Assembly (NCBI RefSeq): GCF_040045035.1
Contig: NZ_JBDZDS010000001.1
Coordinates: 434,001-498,000, forward strand
DNA: 64,000 bases
Direction of reading: 5' to 3'
Source: Pseudaminobacter sp040045035
Lineage (GTDB): Bacteria > Pseudomonadota > Alphaproteobacteria > Rhizobiales > Rhizobiaceae
Position 1 is the stretch's first letter. Each line of letters begins with the position of its first letter. Positions 17,836 to 25,702 of the stretch are shown one piece after another. Under the pieces are notes generated by a model. That model made no database searches. It was given only the letters and a program-made list of their open reading frames with translations, and had not been told where the DNA came from. The position numbers and the translations under genes were made by a program.

Positions 17836-18087
17836 ATGGACTCCGAACCGAATGACGACATCAAGGCGATGAGCTTCGAACAGGCGCTGGAAGCGCTGGA
17901 GAGCATCGTCGACCATCTGGAGCGCGGCGACGTGCCGCTCGACCAGTCGATCCGCATCTACGAGCGCGGGGAGGCGCTGAAGGCACATTGCGACCGGCTG
18001 CTCAAGGCGGCCGAGGACAAGGTGGAGAAGATCCGCCTGTCGCGCGACGGCAAGCCAGTGGGAGCAGAACCGCTCGACGGCGAGTAG
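17836..18087 (+). CDS. xseB: Exodeoxyribonuclease VII small subunit XseB
   Basis: An 83-residue, highly charged helical protein with the family pattern SFEQALEALESIVDHLERGD, then LDQSIRIYERGEALKAHCD and LKAAEDKVEKI. XseB packs against XseA to form the single-strand-specific exonuclease VII. The ATG at 17836 is preferred over the TTG at 17833; AAGGATG in the end of the deacetylase gene supplies the ribosome site. xseA is not in the window. The HDAC-xseB order is common in rhizobia. Confidence 0.94.
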   Translation: MDSEPNDDIKAMSFEQALEALESIVDHLERGDVPLDQSIRIYERGEALKAHCDRLLKAAEDKVEKIRLSRDGKPVGAEPLDGE

Positions 18088-18134
18088 GCTGCGGGCGCGT
18101 CGGGGCGCGTTGATTCCGGGATCTTTCAGACTTA

Positions 18135-18156
18135 TCTTAGCTAGGTCTGGCTAAGA
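18135..18156. promoter_or_regulatory. Probable operator of the toxin-antitoxin operon
   Basis: TCTTAGC (18135-18141), eight bases, GCTAAGA (18150-18156); the spacer is itself nearly symmetric, so the whole 22 bp is a near-palindrome. It ends 12 bp before the antitoxin ATG. Antitoxins of the Phd/YefM class repress their own promoter through such palindromes; binding here is inferred. Confidence 0.55.
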
Positions 18157-18168
18157 AGGGCTGCGAAG

Positions 18169-18426
18169 ATGCTGACCGTGAACATGCTGGAAGCCAAGAG
18201 CAGCCTCTCGCGGCTGGTGGAGGCGGTCGAAAGCGGCGCCGAAAGCGAAATCATCATCGCGCGCAACGGCAAGCCGGCGGCAAAGCTGGTGCCTCTTGAG
18301 GGAGCCAAGGAAAAGAAGGGCGTCCGGCTGGGGCTGCTTGCCGGCAAATACCCGCCGATGTCGCTCGAAGACCTCAATTCGACCAATGACGAGATCGCCG
18401 CGCTGTTCTACGGTTCGGACGATTGA
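18169..18426 (+). CDS. Type II antitoxin, Phd/YefM family
   Basis: An 85-residue protein with the Phd/YefM N-terminal DNA-binding pattern: VNMLEAKSSLSRLVEAVESG, then EIIIARNGKPAAKLVPLEG. The C-terminal part (LLAGKYPPMSLEDLNSTNDEIAALFYGS) would wrap around and block the toxin. Its stop codon overlaps the toxin start, and a near-palindrome lies just upstream. Pairing of a Phd/YefM antitoxin with a PIN toxin is common. Confidence 0.88.
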   Translation: MLTVNMLEAKSSLSRLVEAVESGAESEIIIARNGKPAAKLVPLEGAKEKKGVRLGLLAGKYPPMSLEDLNSTNDEIAALFYGSDD

Positions 18427-18812
18427 GGCTCCTGCTCGATACCCATGTGGCGATCTGGGCGCTTACCCAGCCTGAATTGCTTTCCGGCGAAATTCAGCAA
18501 CTGCTTGAGGATAGCTCGAACGAGGTTTTCGTTTCGGCGGTCAGCGTGTTGGAGATTGCCATCAAATTCAAGCTCAAGAAGCGAAACGCTCCGCCGTTTT
18601 CCGGAACTGAAGCTATCGACTATTTTGAGCGGGCGGATTTCGCGCTGCTTGCCGTGAGTGCCCAACATGCCGCTGGCGTGGATCATTTGCCGCTTCTGCA
18701 TGCTGACCCCTTCGATCGGCTGCTCGTGGCCCAGGCGCTTTCGGAGCCGATGCGGCTTGTCTCTCGCGACCCGCTGGTCGTCGCCTATAGCGATACCGTC
18801 ATAACGTGGTAG
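18423..18812 (+). CDS. VapC-like PIN-domain toxin
   Basis: A 129-residue PIN nuclease; VapC toxins cut specific RNAs. The acidic metal site is present: Asp in RLLLDTHVAIWAL, Glu in SVLEIAIKFKL, and Asp residues in LLHADPFDRLLVAQAL; a final conserved LVSRDPLVVAYS matches VapC. Translation appears to start at TTG 18423, which overlaps the antitoxin stop TGA (18424-18426), so toxin synthesis depends on antitoxin translation. All acidic residues are intact, so it is probably functional. Confidence 0.88.
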   Translation: MRLLLDTHVAIWALTQPELLSGEIQQLLEDSSNEVFVSAVSVLEIAIKFKLKKRNAPPFSGTEAIDYFERADFALLAVSAQHAAGVDHLPLLHADPFDRLLVAQALSEPMRLVSRDPLVVAYSDTVITW

Positions 18813-18943
18813 GCTGATGCAAACACGCCTCAAGCAGGTCGTTCGTTGAACAAACCGTCTCGGCGGAGCGGTCTTTCGGCCGCGTCTGTCGCGGCGTAGC
18901 CTCTAAGCAAAGGCTGAACGACTGCCGCCGATTGGAGGTTACC

Positions 18944-19864
18944 ATGAGCTTCTTTCCCGCACCCGATCCCGAACTGGGCAACGCCTATTCCTGCGATGCC
19001 CTCGAACTGATGGTGATCGCCAACGCCAAGGACCTTGGCGGCTTCGAGGTTCGCCGCGCGCTGCCGACCGCCCGGCGGCGGCTGGTGGGTCCCTTCATCT
19101 TCTTCGACCGCATGGGCCCGGCGATTCTGCGGGCAGGGCATGGATTGGACGTGCGCCCGCACCCGCATATCGGCCTCTCGACCGTGACCTATCTGTTCGA
19201 CGGGCAGATCCGGCACCGCGATTCGCTTGGCACCGAGATGGTCATCTCGCCCGGTGACGTCAACCTGATGACGGCCGGGCGCGGCATCGTCCATTCCGAG
19301 CGCACGCCGGAGGAGATCCGCAGCGCGCCGACCTCGATCTCGGGCCTGCAGACCTGGATTGCGCTGCCCGACAACAAGGAGGAAATGGCACCGGGCTTCG
19401 AAAACACGGCCAATACCTCGCTGCCCGAGTTCAATGCGGATGGCGCAAAGGTGCGCGTGGTGATGGGCGACTTCGAGGGCCATCGCTCGCCGGTGACCGT
19501 CTACCACGACACGCTCTATGTGGATGTGCGCCTGGAGCCCGGCGCGAAGATCCGCATTCCGGCCGACGCGGAAGAGCGCGCGATCTATGTGCTGGAAGGC
19601 AATGTCACGGTCCTGCGCGACCGATTCCCGCCCGACCGGCTGCTGGTGTTCCGCCCCGGCGACGAGATCGTGGTGTCGGCCGACGAGGGCGCGCATTTCA
19701 TGCTGTTCGGCGGCGCCTCGCTGGGCTCGCAGCGCTACATCTGGTGGAACTTCGTTTCCTCGTCGAAGGAGCGCATCGAGCAGGCCAAGGAAGAATGGAA
19801 GACTGGCCGATTCGACATCGTGCCTGGCGACGAGAAGGAATTCATACCTTTGCCCGAGCGCTGA
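18944..19864 (+). CDS. Pirin family protein
   Basis: A bicupin iron protein of 306 residues. The N-terminal cupin has the metal-ligand pattern DVRPHPHIGLSTVTYLFDG, HRDSLGT and RGIVHSE, giving three His and a Glu; a second cupin follows (IYVLEGNVTVL, RPGDEIVVSADEGAHFMLFGG). Some bacterial pirins are quercetin dioxygenases, others bind metabolic enzymes; the role here is open. GGAGG lies five bases before the ATG at 18944. The gene stands alone between the toxin gene and dxs. Confidence 0.92.
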   Translation: MSFFPAPDPELGNAYSCDALELMVIANAKDLGGFEVRRALPTARRRLVGPFIFFDRMGPAILRAGHGLDVRPHPHIGLSTVTYLFDGQIRHRDSLGTEMVISPGDVNLMTAGRGIVHSERTPEEIRSAPTSISGLQTWIALPDNKEEMAPGFENTANTSLPEFNADGAKVRVVMGDFEGHRSPVTVYHDTLYVDVRLEPGAKIRIPADAEERAIYVLEGNVTVLRDRFPPDRLLVFRPGDEIVVSADEGAHFMLFGGASLGSQRYIWWNFVSSSKERIEQAKEEWKTGRFDIVPGDEKEFIPLPER

Positions 19865-19966
19865 GTTTGCGGGCATAAGGACACATCTTGCCCGCGCTCA
19901 TTTACTTTCTGGCAACGACACTCTATCTCCGAAGCCGATATTGATCGATTAGACAGGCTGAATCTC

Positions 19967-21880
19967 GTGACTTTGCCGCCCAAAACGCCGCTGCTGGATA
20001 CGGTGCGCATTCCTGCGGACCTGAAGCGGCTGCCCGAAAGCGACCTGCCGCAACTGGCTTCGGAATTGCGCGCCGAGCTGATCGACGCCGTCTCGCACAC
20101 CGGCGGGCATCTCGGGGCCGGCCTGGGCGTCGTCGAGCTCACGGTGGCGCTGCACTATGTGTTCGACACGCCGGATGACCGCATCCTCTGGGACGTCGGC
20201 CACCAGGCCTATCCGCACAAGATTCTCACCGGCCGCCGCGACCGCATCCGCACGCTGCGCCAGGAGGGCGGGCTGTCGGGCTTCACCAAGCGCGCCGAGA
20301 GCGAATACGACACCTTCGGCACCGGCCACTCGTCGACCTCGATCTCGGCCGGCCTCGGCATGGCCGTGGCTCGCGATCTGGCCGGGCGCAAGAACAATGT
20401 CATCGCCGTGATCGGCGACGGCGCCATGTCGGCGGGCATGGCCTATGAGGCGATGAACAATGCCGGCGCGCTGAACTCGCGCATGATCGTCATCCTCAAC
20501 GACAACGACATGTCGATCGCGCCGCCCACCGGCGCGATGAGCGCCTATCTGGCGCGTCTCGGCTCGGGCCGCGCCTATCAGGGCATTCGCGATCTCGGCA
20601 AGAAGCTGACCTCCTATCTTGGCGCCCGCGTCGACCGCGCGATCACCCGCGCAGTGGAGCATGCGCGGGGCTACGTGACTGGCGGCACGCTGTTCGAGGA
20701 ACTGGGTTTCTTCCACATCGGCCCCATCGACGGGCACAATCTGGAGCACCTGATCCCGGTGCTGAAGAACGTGCGCGACAATGGCGACGGGCCGGTGCTC
20801 ATCCATGTCGTGACGCAGAAGGGCAAGGGCTACGCCCCGGCCGAAGCCGCGGCCGACAAGTATCACGGCGTCAACAAGTTTGACGTCATCACCGGCGCGC
20901 AGGCCAAGGCGCCAGCCAATGCGCCGAGCTACACCAAGGTCTTCGCGCAGAGCCTGATTCAGGAAGCGCGCGAGGACGAGAAGATCGTCGCCATCACCGC
21001 CGCCATGCCTTCCGGCACCGGCCTCGACCTGTTCGGCGAGGTTTTCCCGACCCGCACCTTCGATGTCGGCATTGCCGAACAGCACGCCGTGACCTTCGCG
21101 GCCGGGCTTGCAACCGAGGGCCTGAAGCCGTTCGCTGCGATCTACTCCACCTTCCTGCAGCGCGCCTACGACCAGGTGGTGCACGACGTGGCGATCCAGA
21201 AGCTGCCGGTGCGCTTCCCCGTCGACCGCGCCGGCTTCGTCGGCGCCGATGGGCCGACCCATTGCGGGGCCTTCGACACCACCTATCTGGCCACGCTGCC
21301 GGACTTTGTGGTGATGGCTGCCGCCGACGAGGCGGAACTGCGCCACATGGTGCGCACCGCCGCCGCTTATGACGAAGGCCCGATCGCCTTCCGCTACCCG
21401 CGCGGCAACGGCGTGGGCGTGGAGATGCCCGAGCGCGGCTCGGTGCTGGAGATCGGCAAGGGCCGTATCCTGCGCGAGGGCACCAAGGTGGCGCTGCTGT
21501 CGTTCGGCACGCGCCTGCAGGATTGCCTGTTGGCGGCCGAGGAACTGAGCGCAGCCGGGCTTTCGACCACCGTGGCCGACGCGCGCTTCGCCAAGCCGCT
21601 GGACGAGGATCTGGTGCGCCGGCTCGCCACCTCGCACGAGGTGTTGCTGACGGTGGAGGAGGGCGCGATCGGCGGCTTCGCCAGCCATGTGCTGCACTTC
21701 CTCGCCAAGGAAGGCCTGCTTGATTCCGGCCTGAAGGTGAGGCCGCTGGTGCTGCCAGACGAGTTCACCGACCACGCCAAGCCCGAGAAGATGTATGCCG
21801 ACGCCGGGCTTGATACCGCCGGCATCGTGCGCACGGTTTTTGCGGCGCTTGGCCACTCCATTCGTTCTGCCACCGCCTAA
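19967..21880 (+). CDS. dxs: 1-deoxy-D-xylulose-5-phosphate synthase Dxs
   Basis: Thiamine-diphosphate enzyme that condenses pyruvate and glyceraldehyde 3-phosphate, the first step of the MEP isoprenoid pathway whose last enzyme, IspH, is also in this window. The 637-residue protein has THTGGHLGAGLG-like SHTGGHLGAGLGVVELTVAL, DVGHQAYPHKILTGR, the cofactor motif VIGDGAMSAGMAYEAMNN, GPIDGHN, the catalytic Glu in VGIAEQHAVTFAAG, and RAGFVGADGPTHCGAFD. It starts at a GTG (19967); no strong ribosome site is visible. It converges with a GNAT gene over 16 bases. Confidence 0.95.
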   Translation: MTLPPKTPLLDTVRIPADLKRLPESDLPQLASELRAELIDAVSHTGGHLGAGLGVVELTVALHYVFDTPDDRILWDVGHQAYPHKILTGRRDRIRTLRQEGGLSGFTKRAESEYDTFGTGHSSTSISAGLGMAVARDLAGRKNNVIAVIGDGAMSAGMAYEAMNNAGALNSRMIVILNDNDMSIAPPTGAMSAYLARLGSGRAYQGIRDLGKKLTSYLGARVDRAITRAVEHARGYVTGGTLFEELGFFHIGPIDGHNLEHLIPVLKNVRDNGDGPVLIHVVTQKGKGYAPAEAAADKYHGVNKFDVITGAQAKAPANAPSYTKVFAQSLIQEAREDEKIVAITAAMPSGTGLDLFGEVFPTRTFDVGIAEQHAVTFAAGLATEGLKPFAAIYSTFLQRAYDQVVHDVAIQKLPVRFPVDRAGFVGADGPTHCGAFDTTYLATLPDFVVMAAADEAELRHMVRTAAAYDEGPIAFRYPRGNGVGVEMPERGSVLEIGKGRILREGTKVALLSFGTRLQDCLLAAEELSAAGLSTTVADARFAKPLDEDLVRRLATSHEVLLTVEEGAIGGFASHVLHFLAKEGLLDSGLKVRPLVLPDEFTDHAKPEKMYADAGLDTAGIVRTVFAALGHSIRSATA

Positions 21881-21896
21881 GGCAGAGCGCGGCGGA

Positions 21897-22361
21897 TCAG
21901 CCGGCCGCCAGGCGCTTCTCCATGAAGACGCTGTTTGGATCGGGCAGATAGTCCGCGAAGGGAGGGCAGCGCACGAAGCCTGTCCGTTCATAAAGCCCCA
22001 GCGCTTCATGGCTGAAAATGCCGGTTTCGAGGCGTAGCCACTGCGCGCTGGCATTCCTGGCGCGGTCTTCAAGGTCGAGAAGAAGCACCTTAGAAATTCC
22101 CTTGCCGCGGGCTGAGGGAACAACCCACATCCGCTTGAGTTCCGCCCAGCCGTCGTTGATGGATACGGCGCCGGTTCCGACCGCGTCGCCTTCATCGTCT
22201 CGGGCGACGATGAAACTGACATTGGACGCGCGCAGCGAGTCGATGCTCAGGAAATGGTTGCTTTCGGCGGGATATAGGGCTGCCGCATGGGCCTCGCCCG
22301 CCTCCAGCAGCGCTACTATCTCGTCAGTTCCAGGATCCTCTGCTGCAATCCGAATGCTCAT
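21897..22361 (-). CDS. GNAT family N-acetyltransferase
   Basis: A 154-residue acetyltransferase with the acetyl-CoA loop in MWVVPSARGKGISKVLLLDLEDRA (Arg-Gly-Lys-Gly) and the C-terminal ALGLYERTGFVRCPPF block. The N-terminus SIRIAAEDPGTDEIVALLEAGEAHAAALYPAESNHF resembles GNAT proteins related to small-molecule acetyltransferases; the substrate is unknown. The start at 22361 is chosen over the 30-codon longer frame because the extra residues are not family-like. Confidence 0.85.
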   Translation of the reverse strand: MSIRIAAEDPGTDEIVALLEAGEAHAAALYPAESNHFLSIDSLRASNVSFIVARDDEGDAVGTGAVSINDGWAELKRMWVVPSARGKGISKVLLLDLEDRARNASAQWLRLETGIFSHEALGLYERTGFVRCPPFADYLPDPNSVFMEKRLAAG

Positions 22362-22550
22362 TGGTCTCCGCCGTGACTGTTGCTGGTGATGACGGCAACT
22401 ATTATCGATGACGGCCGTCGCGCCTAGGCCATAATCGCCCTGGACCAGCAATGTATCTTTGGTTGCTCGGCAGAAATGGTTAATCCGAATCCTAACCGAT
22501 TGTTTACGCTGCCTTTTGGAGCTTTGCTTACCCTTTTTCTTGGCCGATTC

Positions 22551-22568
22551 TTAGCGGCCTGCCGCTAA
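22551..22568. promoter_or_regulatory. Perfect 18-bp palindrome before a small secreted-protein gene
   Basis: TTAGCGGC, CT, GCCGCTAA: an exact palindrome 26 bp before the ATG at 22595. Two GANTC sites (GAATC 22487-22491, GATTC 22546-22550) flank the region. It could be a dimeric regulator's operator or, less likely given the two-base centre, a transcript hairpin. Confidence 0.45.
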
Positions 22569-22594
22569 AAGCTCTCCCCAGGCAGGGGGGCTTC

Positions 22595-22894
22595 ATGAAA
22601 ATTCTTCCGACGGGGGCGGTATTGCTGGCCGCATCGATGACACCGGCGGCGGCCGAGACGCGCTACGACGTGAAACTCGAACAGGCGGTGATGGACATCG
22701 TCGCCAGCAGGATGGGCGAGCTCAGGGGCAGTTTTGCCTTCCGCCGCAAGCCGGAATTCGTGATCTTGTCGGATGATTCCGCCAGCAACCACACCTCCCT
22801 GGAAACCGAGCGGACCGAACTCAATCGCCGCTTCGCCGACGGCCGTCACCCGGTGTCCGAGCGCAAGATTTCGCGGGTCATCATCGCCTTTTGA
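22595..22894 (+). CDS. Small secreted protein, unknown function
   Basis: A 99-residue product. Residues 1-20 look like a signal peptide (MKILPTGAVLLAASMTPAAA, cleavage near AAAET). The mature part is short and charged: YDVKLEQAVMDIVASRMGEL, GSFAFRRKPEFVI, and an Arg-rich end (ERTELNRRFADGRHPVSERK). CAGGGGGGC precedes the ATG. I do not recognise the family. A perfect palindrome lies just upstream. Confidence 0.72.
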   Translation: MKILPTGAVLLAASMTPAAAETRYDVKLEQAVMDIVASRMGELRGSFAFRRKPEFVILSDDSASNHTSLETERTELNRRFADGRHPVSERKISRVIIAF

Positions 22895-22949
22895 CGCCCG
22901 CAAGCGCGCCGCGCTTGCCTTCCGTCCCGGCTTTCGCCAATGAAGGCCG

Positions 22950-23711
22950 ATGAAAGCCGAACAACAACAGGACACACGCCGCCGCCTCGACGAGGCGCTG
23001 GTGGCTCGCGGGTTCTTTGCCAGCCGCTCGCGGGCGCGCGACGCCGTGGAGCGCGGTACCGTGAGCGTCGACGGCGTGGTCGCAACTAAGGCCGGGCAGG
23101 CCGTCCCCGATGTTGCAGTCATTACGGTGGCGGACCCCGCGCAGGCCTATGTCTCGCGCGCGGCGCTGAAGCTGATTGCCGGGCTCGACCATTTCGGCAT
23201 CGTTGCGCGCGGTTGCAACGCGCTCGACATCGGCGCCTCGACCGGCGGCTTCACGCAGGTTTTGCTGGAGCGGGGCGCCGCGCATGTGACCGCGATCGAT
23301 GTCGGCCACGGCCAGATGCATGAGCGCCTGGGTAGCGATCCGCGCGTGACCTGCGTGGAGGGCCTGAACGCCCGCGACCTGACCGCCGAGGTGCTGGAGG
23401 GCCGCCCGCTCGACCTGATCGTCTCCGATGTCAGCTTCATTTCGCTGAAGCTCGCATTGCCGCCGGCACTGGCGCTGGCACGGGCCGGAGCGCATGGTAT
23501 TTTCCTGGTGAAGCCACAGTTCGAGGCTGGCCGCGAGGCAATAGGCAAGGGCGGCATTTTGAAGAACCCGGCGGATGGGCCGGCGGTGGCCGAGGCGCTT
23601 GCCGAATGGCTTGGCAGCCAGCCCGGCTGGCGGGCGCTGGGCCTCTGCCCATCACCGATCGAAGGCGGCGACGGCAACCGCGAATTCCTGCTGGCCGGAG
23701 TGAAGGCATGA
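22950..23711 (+). CDS. tlyA: TlyA family rRNA methyltransferase (hemolysin A-like)
   Basis: A 253-residue fusion of an N-terminal S4 RNA-binding domain (RLDEALVARGFFASRSRARDAVERG) and an FtsJ-like SAM methyltransferase (CNALDIGASTGGFTQVLLERGA, AIDVGHGQMHERL, LIVSDVSFISLKLALP, GIFLVKPQFEAGRE). TlyA proteins 2'-O-methylate rRNA; the haemolysin name is historical. Four bases (ATGA) are shared with the next gene, another RNA methylase, so the two form an rRNA-modification operon. Confidence 0.93.
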   Translation: MKAEQQQDTRRRLDEALVARGFFASRSRARDAVERGTVSVDGVVATKAGQAVPDVAVITVADPAQAYVSRAALKLIAGLDHFGIVARGCNALDIGASTGGFTQVLLERGAAHVTAIDVGHGQMHERLGSDPRVTCVEGLNARDLTAEVLEGRPLDLIVSDVSFISLKLALPPALALARAGAHGIFLVKPQFEAGREAIGKGGILKNPADGPAVAEALAEWLGSQPGWRALGLCPSPIEGGDGNREFLLAGVKA

Positions 23712-24949
23712 GCACAAAATTCCAGATCGCACGCCTCGGCGCGCAAGGCGACGGCGTCGCTGACACGCCGCAGGGCCCGCTCTTCATTCCCTTTGCGCTG
23801 CCCGGCGAGACAGTGACGGCCGCCCGCGAGAGGGACCGCGGCACGCTCATGGCTGTGCTGGAGACATCGCCGCTGCGCGTCGAACCCGCCTGCCGGCATT
23901 TCACGGAATGCGGCGGCTGTGCGCTGCAGCATCTGGAGCCTCAGGCCTATCTGGACTGGAAGCGCGGCAAGATCGTGCAGGCGCTGAAGAGCCGCGGCCT
24001 GGATGTCGAGGTGGCGGCGACGGTGCCCTGCGCGCCGCATTCGCGCCGCCGCGCCACCTTTTCGGTGCGTCGTACCGAGGCCGGCATGCTCTTGGGCTAC
24101 AATCGCGCTCATTCGCACCACATCATCGACATCGAGGAGTGTCCGATCGTCGAGCCGCAGATCGAAGACGCGCTTCCCATGCTGCGACGGCTGGCCGCCC
24201 TGATCTGCCACACGACGCAGGCATTCCACCTCACCGTCACCCACACCGAGTCGGGCCTCGACATTGCCGCGCAGGATGCTGGCAAGCTGGAGGACAAGGC
24301 GCGCATGGCGATTTCGGCCTTCGCGATTCGAGAGGGGCTGGCGCGTGTGTCGGTGGACGGCGAGATCGTGGTGGAGCCGAAGAAGCCTCTGGTGTCGTTT
24401 GGCGAGGTGTCGGTCGCACCGCCGCCCGGCGGCTTCCTGCAGGCGGTGGCCTCGGCAGAGGCGGTGATGGCGGAGCTTGTGTGCGGACACCTGAAGAAGG
24501 CGAAGAAGGTGGTGGACCTGTTTGCCGGGGCAGGGGCTTTCGCGTTGCGGCTGGCCACGAAGTCCGAGGTACATGCGGTGGAAGGCGATGCGGCCGCACT
24601 CGCCGCACTCGACCGGGGCTTTCGCTTCGGCAGCGGGCTGAAGCGGGTGGTGGTTGAAAAGCGCGACCTGTTCCGCCGGCCGCTGACTTTCAAGGAACTC
24701 GCGGCCTATGATGGACTGGCCTTCGATCCGCCGCGCGCCGGTGCGGAGGACCAGTGCAAGCAGATCGCGAAATCGGACGTGCCGCTGGTGGCGGCCGTGT
24801 CGTGCAATCCGGCGACGCTGGCGCGCGACCTGCGTATTCTGGTCGACGGCGGCTATAAGCTGACGAGCGTGACGCCGGTGGACCAGTTCCTCTGGTCGCC
24901 GCATGTCGAGGCGGTGGCGCTTTTGGAGAAGCCGCGCAAGCGGCGGTAG
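23708..24949 (+). CDS. RlmD/TrmA-type 23S rRNA (uracil-5-)-methyltransferase
   Basis: A 413-residue class I SAM RNA methyltransferase. The N-terminus (KFQIARLGAQGDGVAD) is TRAM-like; CRHFTECGGCALQHL supplies the cysteines of the [4Fe-4S] cluster typical of RlmD/RumA; VVDLFAGAGAFALRLA is the SAM motif, LAFDPPRAGAEDQC the DPPR motif, and VSCNPATLARDLRIL holds the nucleophilic Cys. Start at 23708 overlaps the tlyA stop (ATGA); a longer frame from 23606 is coding shadow. It converges with cobB over nine bases. Confidence 0.92.
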   Translation: MSTKFQIARLGAQGDGVADTPQGPLFIPFALPGETVTAARERDRGTLMAVLETSPLRVEPACRHFTECGGCALQHLEPQAYLDWKRGKIVQALKSRGLDVEVAATVPCAPHSRRRATFSVRRTEAGMLLGYNRAHSHHIIDIEECPIVEPQIEDALPMLRRLAALICHTTQAFHLTVTHTESGLDIAAQDAGKLEDKARMAISAFAIREGLARVSVDGEIVVEPKKPLVSFGEVSVAPPPGGFLQAVASAEAVMAELVCGHLKKAKKVVDLFAGAGAFALRLATKSEVHAVEGDAAALAALDRGFRFGSGLKRVVVEKRDLFRRPLTFKELAAYDGLAFDPPRAGAEDQCKQIAKSDVPLVAAVSCNPATLARDLRILVDGGYKLTSVTPVDQFLWSPHVEAVALLEKPRKRR

Positions 24950-24958
24950 AGCGGGGCG

Positions 24959-25702
24959 CTACGGTAGCGGGCTGATGCGCTCGAAGGCTGCGTCGACTTC
25001 AGCCGCGAGCAACTGGCGGACGAATTCGGGCACGATCTCGGTCGCCCGGCCATAGATTGCTTCGTTGAAGCTCGAATAGCCTTCGGAGGGTTCGAGATTG
25101 AGCTCGACAGTATGGGCGCCGGCCAGCCTTGCCTGCTCGACAAAGCCGGCCGCCGGATAGACGTTGCCGCTGGTACCAATGGAGACGAACAGGTCGCAGG
25201 CGGCGATCGCGGCTTCGATCCGGTCCATGTGGTAAGGCATCTCGCCGAACCAGACGACGTCGACGCGCATGCGGCCGACGGTGCCGCAATGCGGGCACTG
25301 CGAATTGATCGACATGTCGCCCGACCAGCGGGAGCGCTTGCCGCAGGCCTCGCAAAGCGCGGAGTTCACCTCGCCATGCATGTGGAGGAGGCGGCGCGAA
25401 CCGGCGCTTTCGTGCAGGTCGTCGATGTTCTGCGTGACCAGCAGGAAGGAGCCGCCGAACGCCGCTTCGAGCCGCCCCAGCGCCTCATGCGCTGCATTGG
25501 GCCGGACGCGCAGCAGGCCGCGTCGGCGCTCGTTGTAGAAGGCGTGCACCTTCCCAGGATTGCGGGCAAAACCCTCGGGCGTCGCGACGTCTCGGTAATC
25601 GACCTTCGACCAGATGCCGTTGGTGTCGCGGAAGGTGTCGATGCCCGATTCGGCCGAGATGCCGGCGCCGGTGAGGATGACGATGGAGTTGGGAGCGCCC
25701 AC
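24959..25702 (-). CDS. cobB: NAD-dependent protein deacylase, SIR2 family (CobB)
   Basis: Sirtuin of 247 residues that removes acyl groups from lysines using NAD. It shows IVILTGAGISAESGIDTFRD, TQNIDDLHESAG, the catalytic His in LLHMHGEV, a zinc ribbon (CEACGK ... CPHCG), VVWFGEMPYHMD and GTSGNVYPAAGFV. HAFYNERRRGLL supplies the Tyr-x2-Arg of class III enzymes that prefer succinyl or malonyl groups. The start is a GTG whose first base is the last base of the fic stop (TAGTG), so the gene is coupled to fic by re-initiation. Confidence 0.94.
   Translation of the reverse strand: MGAPNSIVILTGAGISAESGIDTFRDTNGIWSKVDYRDVATPEGFARNPGKVHAFYNERRRGLLRVRPNAAHEALGRLEAAFGGSFLLVTQNIDDLHESAGSRRLLHMHGEVNSALCEACGKRSRWSGDMSINSQCPHCGTVGRMRVDVVWFGEMPYHMDRIEAAIAACDLFVSIGTSGNVYPAAGFVEQARLAGAHTVELNLEPSEGYSSFNEAIYGRATEIVPEFVRQLLAAEVDAAFERISPLP

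Noticed and set aside
19949..22222. A 757-codon minus-strand frame across dxs
   Set aside because: Antisense shadow of dxs; rich in Gly, Arg, Gln and His without fold-like pattern.
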